A DNA stretch of 64,000 nucleotides from CAIWHR01 sp963786625 (GTDB taxonomy: Bacteria; Pseudomonadota; Gammaproteobacteria; Burkholderiales; Casimicrobiaceae), in assembly GCA_963786625.1 (NCBI GenBank), contig CAWAZS010000004.1:1-64000 (forward strand), in the 5' to 3' direction. Position numbers and translations under genes: made by a program. The notes under the pieces were generated by a model. The model was not told the DNA's origin and did not search any database. It saw only the letters and a list, made by a program, of their open reading frames with translations. Position 1 is the stretch's first letter. Every line of letters begins with the position of its first letter. This document shows positions 1 to 8,805 of this stretch, in pieces.

Positions 1-17
1 GGCGGTCGGGTGGCATG

Positions 18-50
18 GTCGCGGTGATGGTCGCCACCGGCGTCAACGCT
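18..50 (+). other. inverted internal scrap of an IS256 transposase gene
   Basis: Read on the plus strand, these bases encode VAVMVATGVNA. The end of this matches the VATGVNA(D/E)G stretch that lies shortly after the point where the adjacent minus-strand IS256 transposase breaks off. The same gene therefore seems to continue in the opposite orientation, as if a junction or inversion lies at about position 50. The match is short (seven strongly conserved residues) and the window edge cuts it off, so this is suggestive only. Confidence 0.35.
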
Positions 51-519
51 GCAATGGTCGGGTGCGGAACACTGCGACGGACTCGTCGAGGTCCTTGGCC
101 ATCACCGACACCTGCGAGTTGGACAGGCCGGTGATGCCCAGGGTGCGCACCAGCTTGTCCATCCGCCGGGTACTGACCCCGAGCAGGTAGCAGGTCGCGA
201 CCACCGTGGTCAGCGCCGCCTCCGCGCCGCGGTGCCGGGTCAGCAACCAGTCCGGGAAGTAGGTGCCCTCGCGCAGCTTGGGGATCGCCACGTCGATCGT
301 GCCGGCTCGGGTGTCCAGGTCCCGGTGCCGGTACCCGTTGCGGCGGTTGACCCGGTCCTGGTCGCGGGTGCCGTACTCGGCCCCGCACACGCTGTCGGCC
401 TGCGCCGACGGCAACGCGTTGATGAACGTGCTCAGCAGTTCACGCATCAGATCGGGGCTGGCCTGCGACAGCTCCTCATGCAGGAAACGGGCAGGGTCGA
501 TACTGGGGTTCGCGGTCAT
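43..519 (-). pseudogene. IS256-family (Mutator-type) transposase, N-terminal fragment
   Basis: The 158 codons encode the N-terminal DNA-binding part of an IS256-family DDE transposase. Recognisable stretches are RNGYRHRDLDTRAGTIDVAI, PKLREGTYFPDWLL and LGVSTRRMDKLVRTLG. A full enzyme is about 400 residues and carries its DDE residues further on. Here the frame ends after VFRTRPL, where family members continue into the first catalytic Asp region. The sequence beyond the break fits the same family on the other strand, so the gene is rearranged rather than simply cut by the window edge. The outer end of the element is probably near position 640, but I could not fix the terminal repeat. Confidence 0.85.
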
Positions 520-660
520 CGCGATGCTCCATTCGAGAGTGCTGTGAGAGGTTCACTCGAAGGATCACGCGGTGACCGCACCTGTATCCATCAGGACACG
601 CTCACCGCCGTCGTCGTACACCAACGCTATGGACTCAACTTCTCGCGCGGGACGGTGGGC

Positions 661-698
661 TGCACGGATAGCTGACAGCTCGGTCAGCTATCCGTGCA
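661..698 (-). terminator. 15-bp perfect stem downstream of the sugar operon
   Basis: TGCACGGATAGCTGA is followed by an 8-base loop and its exact reverse complement. It lies about 40 bp beyond the stop of the last gene of the minus-strand sugar operon (738), so it is most likely the operon terminator. There is no U-run, which is common in high-GC actinobacteria. It could also belong to the end of the IS256 remnant. Confidence 0.6.
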
Positions 699-737
699 GC
701 GGTCGCCCTCAAGGCGTGTCCGGGTCGCGCCCAGCGA

Positions 738-2739
738 TCAGCCGCGTGCTCCTTTATGCAGCGAGAACACCTGGACGTCGTCGAACTCGGCCGTGATGGG
801 TGAGGTCACCTGGTCGGTGGCGCCCATGGACACCAGCCCGATCTGGGCGTTCGCACCGAGGCTGTGCGTCCACGCGCCGCCGCGCACCCAGGTCTGGCCG
901 TCCTGGCTGGTGTAGGCGGTGTAGCGCTCGGTGTCGCCGCCGGCCTCACGCTGCTCACGGCCGGTCAGTCGCTCGACGACGATCCGCAGGTGGGTCCAGT
1001 CGTCACCGGGAGGACCCACGACGGTGTTGCCGTAGCGGCTCCAGCCCGTCGGGCACCGGGCTGATCTCCTTGGCGAACTCCGTCTGTCGGGTCTCCCAGA
1101 TCGAGGCGCTGGTCAGCTTGACGAAGTTGTCGTCGTCGCCGTAGATCACCAGCCCGGCCTGGGCGTAGTTGAAGCAGCAGCCCTCGTCCGGGAGCCCGGC
1201 CAGGCGCACCGTGGTCTCGACCACGTAGTCACCACGGGGGGCCTCGCGCACGAGCACGGATGCCGTGTTGCTGTCGACGTAGAGGTCGCGGTGCTCGACC
1301 TCCCAGCGCAGGAGTCCACCCGAGACCGTGGCGTCACCGACGCGGCCCTGCGCCCACGACCAGTCGCCGTCGAGCGCGCTGCCCGAGAACTCGTCGACGT
1401 CGATGAGCCGGCCGACGACCTGCGGCTTGACGAGCGTGGCCCGGTAGCGGGTGCGTTCGCCCTCCTGCGCGGCGGGCGCCGGCATCTTGGTGTCGGACGG
1501 TCCGGTGCCGCCGTTGACGACGGGCCAGCCGTCCACCCAGTCGACGGGGTCGATCAGGGCCGGGCGCTTGGTGAAGCCGGTGGCGAACTCGTAGAACGGG
1601 TCCGCCTGGTCGACCGCGTGGTAGACGGTCCACCACTGGCCGCCCTCGTCGACGAAGACCGAGTTGTGACCCGTGCCGATCCAGCGGTTGCCGTTCATCG
1701 TCAGGAACGGGGTACCGCCGACGTTGGTGTCGAGGAAGGAGTTGCCCTCCTTGTCGACGAACGGGCCGTAGGGGCTCGTCGAGCGCCCGACGAAGACGCT
1801 GTAGCCGGTGAGGGCGCCGTTGCAGCAGTTCGTCGCCGACGCGAAGAGGTAGTAGTAGCCGGTGTCCTCGTTGAAGACGACGTTGGACCCCTCGTAGCGG
1901 TTGCCGATGGCGATCCGCGTGTCGTCCGTGGTGGTCTCGGTCGCTGCCGTCACCCCGGTCTCGGTGAAGGCCACGTCGGTGACGAACATGCCGCCGTAGT
2001 AGGAGCCGTAGTAGAGGATGCCCTCGTCGGTGACGGTGTCACCGAGGATGTCGGGGTCGAAGGTCCACAGGTAGGAGCACTCGCCACCGCCCGGGTCCAG
2101 CCGCGGCGCGGACGACCGGCTCGTCGGAGAAGGTCCAGGGGCCGGTGGGGGTGTCGGCCACGGCGACGCCGATGGCGCCGTCCCCGCGGCAGGTGTCGCT
2201 GCCGCCGCCTGCTGCCGTCGTCTCCGTGACGGTGACGAAGAGGTAGTACTGGTCCGTGGTGCTGGAGTACACGACGTCGGGGGCCCAGAAGGCTGCGCTC
2301 GGGTCGATCCACGCGGGGATGCTGCCGCCGTCCAGCGGGAAGGCGTCCCCGACGTAGGTCCAGTTCACGAGGTCGGTGGACACGTTCATGGGGATCCGGT
2401 GGAAGACCGGGTTGCCGTTGGCGTCGACGTCGTCGTCGTTCAGTGGGTCAGTCGTGCAGTACATGTACCAGGCCTGCTCACCCTCGATGAGCTCGCCGTC
2501 CTGGCCCTGGATGATCATCGGGTCGGCACAGCTGTCGACCGTGCCGTCACCGGGAACCTCCGGGGCGAGCGGGTTGCTGTAGGCCTGGGTCACCGGACGC
2601 GGTGGTGCCGCGGTGGGCGTCGCGGCGCTGACCGGGGCGGCCAGTACGCAGGCACAGGGCGGCCACGAGGGGGGCGAGCACGGCCAGCCGGCGCCACTTC
2701 TTGCTCGGTGGGGCGTGCAGAGCGTTGTGTCACAGACAT
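738..2739 (-). pseudogene. secreted GH43 glycoside hydrolase (arabinanase/arabinofuranosidase type), frameshifted
   Basis: The start is ATG at 2739 with GGAG nine bases upstream. Joining frames gives a signal peptide (KKWRRLAVLAPLVAALCL then VLAAPVSAA), then a GH43 five-blade propeller with CADPMII (catalytic base Asp), AAFWAPDVVY and YEGSNVVFNE (general acid Glu). A C-terminal beta-sandwich of the DUF1349/concanavalin-like type follows and ends near 738. About four single-base frameshifts are needed, near 2690, 2645, 2100 and 1035. Conserved residues continue directly across each, for example RLDPGGGECSYLWTFDPD at 2100 and RYGNTVVGPPGDDW at 1035. GH43 enzymes cleave alpha-L-arabinan or related arabinose/xylose side chains outside the cell. 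It is the last gene of the operon. Substrate specificity is inferred. Confidence 0.8.
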
Positions 2740-2830
2740 GGGATGAGCTCCGTTCGACGGTGGACGTTTCTGTCGGTGCTGGGCGGCACTGGCTGGGCCG
2801 GGTCAGGGGCCGGCGCATCGTCAGAGCTGG

Positions 2831-3653
2831 TCAGTCATCGGCGACCCCCATGACCAGGCCTTCGATATCGTGTTTCTGCACGACCGGCTCGAGGGTGTCG
2901 ACGACGCGGGCGTCGAGGTGACGGCGGACGTCCTCGGGCAGTGCGTCCCAGAACTGGTGGGTGACCGTCATGTCGTGGCGGTCGCGGGGGCCGACGTCGG
3001 GGGCGATGACCCCCAGCACGACGACGGGTCGCACGAGCTGGCTCTGGTTTGCGGTTCCGCGGTGCAGCGCGAGCGCGGACCGTGCGGAGATGTCGCCTCG
3101 CTGCGGCATCCGCAGCTGTGAGGCGGCGAGGTAGCGCGGCCATTCGGTGCGCGGCGGGAACATCTGGTGCTCCCACTCCAGACCGGCCTCGTACTGCGTT
3201 CCCGGGGCGATCTGGAATGGACCCATGTCCGGCGTGGTGTCGACCGTCGTGAGGTTGAACGCCAAGGACGTGAGGCGGTGCTCGCGGTGGGTCGCCTCCG
3301 GGGAGGGGAAGTCGCGGTGCCACGGCTGGTCGACAGCTCCCGGAAGCGGGATGTCGAACCCGATCTCGATGATCCGGTACTCCGGCCCCAGGACGGCCCG
3401 GCAGATGCCGGTCACCCATGGGTGGGTGACGAGGTCGACGAACCCGCTCAGCTGCTCGGGGTGGACCTCGACGTACCACCGCTGCGGGCCGCGTCCGATG
3501 GCTCCGCCCTCGCGCGTGCGCGCCTCCTCGAACGCCACCATGACGTCGTGGTGGAGCCGGTCGACCCACGCGACGTCAAAGGCGCCGCGGTGACGCGGTG
3601 ATCCCTGCGCTGGCCAGTGCGTCGAGGTCTGCGGGGTTTGCCGTGGTCGTCAT
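2831..3653 (-). pseudogene. phytanoyl-CoA dioxygenase (PhyH) family protein, one frameshift
   Basis: The PhyH family are Fe(II)/2-oxoglutarate oxygenases. The iron-binding HxD is visible in PWHRDFPSP, with the family's second half (LALHRGTANQ) supplying the distal His. The start ATG at 3653 overlaps the galM stop by 4 bp (ATGA), giving MTTTANPADLDALASAGITA. A single-base shift at about 3575-3600 is then needed to reach GAFDVAWVDRLHHDVMVAFE, after which the frame is open to 2831. Total length is about 273 residues, normal for the family. Translational coupling to galM places it in the sugar operon, but no sugar role for this family is obvious to me. The substrate is unknown. Confidence 0.75.
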
Positions 3654-4717
3654 TCGCTGAACCGCCATTCGGTCGTCGAGGTGTAGAGCTGGCCGGGTGA
3701 GAGCGTGGGTGAGGGTGCCCAGTCGCGGTTCGGTGCGTCCGGCAACCGTTGGGCCTCCAGGGCGATGCCGTCGCCCTGCCGATACCGGCGCCCAGATGTG
3801 CCGAGGGTGCTGCCGTCGAGGTAGTTGCCGGTGTAGACCTGCAGGCCGGGCTGGTCGGTGTGGACCTCCAGGGCCCGGCCGGTGCTCGGGTCCTCGAGAC
3901 GGGCCGCCCGTCGGGTGCCGCCTCCGGGGACGAGGTAGCAGTGGTCGATGCCCCGGGTGGTTCTCGTCTGGGGGTGGGCCGCACGCACGGTGGCACCAAT
4001 GGAGGCGCCGTTGCGCAGGTCCATGGGGGTGCCGTCCACCGGCTCGGGCCCCGACAGCGGGATGGAGTGGGCGTCGATGGGCAGGTACCGGTCGGCATCG
4101 ACGAAGAGTCGGTGCCGGTCGACACTGCCGGATCCTTCGCCCGTCAGGTTCCAGTAGGTGTGGTTGGTGAGGTTGACCACGGTGGATGCCGTGGTGCTCG
4201 CCTCGTAGTGGATGCGCACCGCCGCGTCGCTCACGGTGTACACGACCATTGCCGTGAGCTCACCGGGAAACCCCTGGTCCCCGTCAGCGCTGACCAGTTC
4301 CAAGGCGATCGCGTCCGGGCCCGCGGCCAGGACCGTCCAAACTCGCGAGTGGAACCCTCCGGGGCCGCCGTGCAGGCAGGTGTCGCCCTCGTTGGGTGTG
4401 AGCGTGTGCGTGGCGCCCGCCAGCGAGAACCGTGAACCGGCGATGCGGTTCGCGTACCGCCCGACGGTGGCTCCGAAGTACGGCGTGGGGGTGGCCAGGT
4501 ACCCCGCCAGGTCGTGGTGTCCCAGGACGACGTTGGGGCGTTCGCCTTCGGCATTCGGGCTGTAGGCCTCGAGGGACGCCACGGTGGCTCCGAGGTCGAG
4601 GATGCGCAGCTGGGGCCGACCGGGGCCGCCGATGGTGTGGGCGTGCACCGGTGACCCGTCGCGAAGGTGGCCGACGACCGCGGCGCCGGCCACGCTCACA
4701 CCGCCGCCTGAACTCAC
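3650..4717 (-). CDS. galM: aldose 1-epimerase
   Basis: Interconverts alpha and beta anomers of galactose (and other aldoses) before galactokinase acts. Seen: GRYANRI near the N-terminal third, NHTYWNLTG (catalytic His), GIDHCYLV and PGLQVYTGNYLDG, all in family order, with the C-terminal Glu region intact. GTG at 4717 is the chosen start because it overlaps the galT stop (GTGA) and gives a normal 355 residues. The open frame extends upstream but that part is antisense-like to galT. This is the only gene between 738 and 6867 without a frameshift. Cytoplasmic; no signal peptide. Confidence 0.93.
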   Translation of the reverse strand: MSSGGGVSVAGAAVVGHLRDGSPVHAHTIGGPGRPQLRILDLGATVASLEAYSPNAEGERPNVVLGHHDLAGYLATPTPYFGATVGRYANRIAGSRFSLAGATHTLTPNEGDTCLHGGPGGFHSRVWTVLAAGPDAIALELVSADGDQGFPGELTAMVVYTVSDAAVRIHYEASTTASTVVNLTNHTYWNLTGEGSGSVDRHRLFVDADRYLPIDAHSIPLSGPEPVDGTPMDLRNGASIGATVRAAHPQTRTTRGIDHCYLVPGGGTRRAARLEDPSTGRALEVHTDQPGLQVYTGNYLDGSTLGTSGRRYRQGDGIALEAQRLPDAPNRDWAPSPTLSPGQLYTSTTEWRFSE

Positions 4718-5890
4718 GATCCGACCTCGCGCAGCCTGCGCGCGATCGCTTCGGGGGCCACGTCGTTCACCCATGCCCCCGCGCCGGACTCGGACCCGGC
4801 CAGGTACTTCAACCGGTCGGGTGCGCGCAGCACGGAGAACACCTGCAGGTGCAGCCGGGAGACCTCTCGACCGGTGCGCACCGGAGCCTGGTGCCACGCT
4901 GCGATGTACGGCATGTGGATCGCCTGGTCACCGGTGGCGGGGTAGTACCGGTCGAGGCTGCCCAGCAGCTGCGGGTAGATCACCGCGAGCTCGCCACGTT
5001 CGACCGCGCTCAGCGCCGCGAGGTCGGGCACGTCCCGGTGGGGGACGAGGTGCACCTCCACGGGCCAGCGGGCGGCGAACGGCACGTAGGCACTCCAGTG
5101 CTCGCCTTCGAGAACCATGCGGGTGCCGGCTTCTCGTTCGGCGGCGAGCAGGTCGGCTCCGAGCAGGCGCCCGGTGGCCTCGTGGTAGCGGCGAGCCTGG
5201 CTGAGCATTCCCAGGGTGCGGGCCGGGAGGTAGGGGTAGGCGTAGATCTGTCCGTGGGGGTGGTGCAGGGTCACCCCGATCTCCACCCCCCGGTTCTCGA
5301 AGCAGAAGACGTGCTCGACCTCGGGCTGCTTGGACAGCGCGGCTGTGCGGTGCGCCCAGGCCTCGATCGACGGTGCGCACCCGCTGCGTCGGCAGCGCCG
5401 CGATGTTCGCCTCGTGGTCGCTGGTGAACACGACGACCTCGCACCGGCCGGCGGCCGGCCGGCTGAGGTGCAGCTCGTCCAGCACGCTCGCGTCAGCCCC
5501 CGGCGCGTGACCGGTGCGGTTCTCGGAGCCGTCCGTCCGGGTGGCGAAGGAGGGGAAGCGGTTCTCGAAGACCACCACGTCGTAGTCGGACTCGGGGACC
5601 TCGGAGCGGGATCGACCCTCGCCCCGTCGGACAGAGCGGGCAGGCGTCTGCCGGCGGAAGGAACGTGCGGTCCGAGCGGTGACCTGCGATGGAGACCCAA
5701 TCCCCGGCGAGCGCGTCGAAGCGCAGGTCACCGGCCTGGGCGCGGGCGCCCAGCTCGCGAGCGTCGCGGGCTGCACGTGGCCGGCGCACCGGGCTCGTCG
5801 TAGTAGATGATCTCGCGACCGTCCGCCAGGGCTTGATGGGTCCGCCTGACGTCGGCGGCCACGGACGGGGTGACGGGGAGCCGAGTTCAC
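4714..5890 (-). pseudogene. galT: galactose-1-phosphate uridylyltransferase, several frameshifts
   Basis: Leloir enzyme that swaps UMP between UDP-glucose and galactose-1-phosphate. Seen across frames: GREIIYYDEPGAPA, DLRFDALAGDWVSIA, CPLCPTG (zinc cysteines), SDYDVVVFENRFPSF, and the active-site HHPHGQIYAYP whose second His is the nucleophile. The C-terminal 240 residues (to 4714) are in one frame. About four single-base shifts are needed, near 5865, 5770, 5620 and 5375. GTG at 5890 overlaps the upstream GH43 stop (GTGA) and is the likely start; galM overlaps its end. Conservation on both sides of each shift argues for sequence error rather than old decay, but as given the gene is broken. 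Confidence 0.85.
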
Positions 5891-6867
5891 GAGACCGTCC
5901 TCCCGGCGGGACCTACGGTGACCCCACCGGAGTCGACGCCAAGGTGCAGTCGGTGCGGGCGACGACGGTGCGAGGTCGGATCCCAGGCGTGCAGGAAGAG
6001 GTGATACCCGCCGTCATCGTCGTCCAGGACGCTGCAGTGGCCCGGCCCGATCAGCCCCGTGCTGGCGCTGCTGAGCAGCGGCTTTGCGTCGGGATCCTCG
6101 CGCCAGGGACCCTCGGGAGCAGGTGCGGTGGCCACGGCCACCCCGTAGCCCGGGGTCTGCCAGTTCCCGCCGGAGTACAGCAGGATGCAGCCGCCCTTGC
6201 CGTCGTCGAGGACGGCCGGGCCCTCGAGGGTGTGCCAGTCGTGGGTGCCGCCGTGGATCTCCCGGTCCCGCTCGTAGCGTCTGCCAGTCGGCCGAGGCGC
6301 GCAGCACGATGGTGGGACTCCTTCGAGGCGGACCATGTCGAGCAGTCGCTGGACGACGATGATCGTGCCGGGGCGCTCGCCTTCGACCAGGTCGCGTGGC
6401 GTAGAACAGCCACCAGCGGCCTTCCGGAGTCCCGGTAGGGCGAGGGGTCGATGGCGAACGGCAGGTCCGCGGTCAGGACGTCGCCGGTATCCACGAACGG
6501 GCCGGTCGCGCTGGTCGAGGACGCGACCCGGATCTGGTGGCCGGCGTCGCCGCGCCCGCGCGAGTAGTACATCCAGTACCGCCCGTGCGCGTAGGCCACC
6601 TCGGGCGCCCAGTACTCAGCGTCGGGCTGTCGAGGGGCCGGTCACGGTCAGTGCGCCGCCGACGTCCTGCCACGTCTGCAGGTCCTGGCTGACCAGGACC
6701 TGAAACGCCCGCCCGTCGGGCCGGGGCCCTGGGGTCGTGCCGTACATGACGTAGCGGCCGTCGTGGGCGTGCAGGACGAACGGGTCGGCGCAGTACCCGT
6801 CCCACAGGACGGGGGCAGTGGCGGGTTCGGTGGGCGCCGGGGATGCGGATGGGTGGGGTGTGGACAC
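5887..6867 (-). pseudogene. intracellular GH43-like glycoside hydrolase, several frameshifts
   Basis: The start is GTG at 6867 with AAGGAG five bases upstream and no signal peptide, so the enzyme would act on imported oligosaccharides. Seen: CADPFVLHAHDGRYVMYGTT (catalytic Asp), AEYWAPEVAYAHGRYWMYYS, FAIDPSPYRDSG, GTHDWHTLEGPAVL (likely acid Glu) and GLIGPGHCSV. These are the expected GH43 propeller signatures in order. At least five single-base shifts are needed, near 6625, 6435, 6400, 6318 and 6280, the densest cluster in the window. It lies between the permeases and galT. Length after joining is about 326 residues. Likely removes arabinose or galactose units; exact specificity cannot be read. 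Confidence 0.75.
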
Positions 6868-6935
6868 GTGGACTCCTTGGTGCGTCAACGTCTGGCCGCC
6901 CGCCCTCAAACCGGGCGGCCAGACGCGTGCGGGGT

Positions 6936-7817
6936 TCAGCCCTTCAGTCCGCCACGGGCGATGCCCTCGATGACGAAGCGCTGGCTGATGAGGAAGAGGA
7001 TCAGTACGGGGATGCTCGCGATCGCCCCGCCGGCCAGGATGGTCGCGTAGTCGGTCGTGTAGGCGCTCTGCAGCGTCGACAGGCCCGGCTGGATGGTGAG
7101 GTTCTCGGGGCTGAACAGCACGTACAGCGGCCAGAGGAAGTCGTTCCAGTTCGCCAGGAACGTCAGCAGCGCCAAGGTGGCCATCGCTGGGCGCGACAGC
7201 GGAACGATCACCGTCATGAAGATCTTCCATCGGCTGGCGCCGTCGAGCAGGGCCGCCTCCTCCAGCTCGATCGGCAAGGAGAGGAAGAACTGCCGCATGA
7301 AGAACACCCCGAAGGCCGCCGCGGCACCGGGCACGATCACGGCCGCGAGGCTGTCGAGCCAGCCGAGCTGGGAGACGATGACGTAGTTCGGGATGAGCAG
7401 GGAGATGGGCGGCACGAACAAGGTGGCGAGGATGAGCCCGGTGATGGTCCGCTTGCCCGGGAAGGAGAGCCGGGCCAACGCGTAGGCGGCCATGGTGGCC
7501 ACGACCAGGACCAGCAACGTCTGTGCCGTGGCGGCGATCATCGAGTTGAGGAACCAGCGCTCCACCGGTGTCTGTGGGGCGCCGAGGATGGTTTGGTAAC
7601 CCTCGGTCGTCGGGTTCTGCGGCAGGAACGACAGGTCTGCCTGGGAGACCTCGCTCGTCGACTTCAGCGACGTGGTCACCATCCACAACAGTGGGGCCAG
7701 GAACAGCAGGGCCAAAAGGCCCAGGAACACCGCCCGCCAGGGGAAGCGGAAGCCTCGCCTCGGCGGCGGGTCGGCGCGGCGAGCGGTCGCTGGCGCGGTG
7801 GTCGTGGTGGCGCTCAT
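6936..7817 (-). CDS. carbohydrate ABC transporter permease (MalG/LacG type)
   Basis: One of two inner-membrane channel subunits of a CUT1 sugar importer. The 293-residue protein has about six hydrophobic segments after a basic N-terminus. It carries the EAA loop that docks the ATPase (EAALLDGASRWKIFMTVIVP) in the usual place about 100 residues from the end. Its ATG overlaps the stop of the upstream permease by 4 bp, so the two are translated together. No ATP-binding subunit lies in the window, so a shared MsiK-type ATPase elsewhere is likely, as is usual for actinobacterial CUT1 systems. Confidence 0.93.
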   Translation of the reverse strand: MSATTTTAPATARRADPPPRRGFRFPWRAVFLGLLALLFLAPLLWMVTTSLKSTSEVSQADLSFLPQNPTTEGYQTILGAPQTPVERWFLNSMIAATAQTLLVLVVATMAAYALARLSFPGKRTITGLILATLFVPPISLLIPNYVIVSQLGWLDSLAAVIVPGAAAAFGVFFMRQFFLSLPIELEEAALLDGASRWKIFMTVIVPLSRPAMATLALLTFLANWNDFLWPLYVLFSPENLTIQPGLSTLQSAYTTDYATILAGGAIASIPVLILFLISQRFVIEGIARGGLKG

Positions 7818-8803
7818 CGCGTCTTCTCCTTGGGGGTCCGCTCCCGCAGGAACGACAGGCTGAGCAGGCTGATGGCCAGCAGCGCGACGGTGAGCACGGT
7901 GCTCATCGCGGAGGCGCTGCCCATGTTGAACTGGCGCAGGCCCTCCTCACCGATCTGCATGATGGCGCTGCGGGTTTCCTCGCCCGGTTGGCCCTGGGTG
8001 ATCAGGTAGGGCTGGCCGAAGACGTTGGCCGAGGCCAGGATCGTGATGGTCAGCACGAACACGATTACCGGTCTCAGGCCCGGCAGGGTGACGTGCCGGA
8101 AGCGCTGCCATGCGTTGGCGCCGTCGAGCTCTGCGGCCTCGTAGAGGTCGGGCGAGATGTCCTGCAGCCCGGCGAGGAAGATGACCATGTTGTAGCCGGC
8201 GGTCCACCAGATGGTGGGCACCACCAGGGCGACCCAGACCCACGGGGTCGCGGTGGTGAACGGGATGCGGTCGAACCCGAGCTGGTCGAGGTAGTAGTTG
8301 ATGACACCGACGTTGGGGTCGAGCAGGTAGCGCCACAGCAGCCCGATGACCGCGACGCCGAGCACGAAGGGCGCGAAGAAGATCGCCCGCACGGCGTTGC
8401 GTCCCCAGAACTTCTTGTTCAGCGCGACGGCCAGGGCCAGGGGAAGCACCATGAGCAACGGGACTGCCAGCACCGTGAAGATGGCGGTGGCGCGCATCGA
8501 GTTCCAGAACGGCTCCGACGTCGTGGACCCCGGAGTGAACAGGTCGACGTAGTTCTGCAGCCCGACGAACGGCTTGCCGGGGAGCAGGAAGTCCCACTCG
8601 TGCAGGCTGATCCACAGGCCGTAGACAATCGGGGCCAGGACGAACGTGCCGAACAGGAGCAGGTAGGGGCCGACGAACAACAGCGCGGTCCCGATTCCGG
8701 CCCTGGCTGCGGCGGGGTCGGTTGAGGGTGCCCGGCCCCGGCCCCGCCGCCGCCCTTGGGCTTCGGCGGCGACGGAGGCCGGGGCCGGCGTGGTGATGGC
8801 CAT
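7814..8803 (-). CDS. carbohydrate ABC transporter permease (MalF/LacF type)
   Basis: Partner channel subunit of the CUT1 importer. The 329 residues begin with a charged Arg-rich N-terminus, then six or more membrane segments. The EAA motif is EAAELDGANAWQRFRHVTLPG. It starts 2 bp after the binding-protein stop and overlaps the next permease by 4 bp, a standard binding protein-permease-permease order. The GH51, GH43 and Leloir genes around it suggest arabinose- and galactose-containing oligosaccharides as cargo (inference). Confidence 0.93.
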   Translation of the reverse strand: MAITTPAPASVAAEAQGRRRGRGRAPSTDPAAARAGIGTALLFVGPYLLLFGTFVLAPIVYGLWISLHEWDFLLPGKPFVGLQNYVDLFTPGSTTSEPFWNSMRATAIFTVLAVPLLMVLPLALAVALNKKFWGRNAVRAIFFAPFVLGVAVIGLLWRYLLDPNVGVINYYLDQLGFDRIPFTTATPWVWVALVVPTIWWTAGYNMVIFLAGLQDISPDLYEAAELDGANAWQRFRHVTLPGLRPVIVFVLTITILASANVFGQPYLITQGQPGEETRSAIMQIGEEGLRQFNMGSASAMSTVLTVALLAISLLSLSFLRERTPKEKTR

Positions 8804-8805
8804 GC

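Noticed and set aside
1291..2229. 312-codon plus-strand open frame
   Set aside because: Antisense to the GH43 gene, Val/Asp/Arg repeats only, typical of GC-rich shadow frames.
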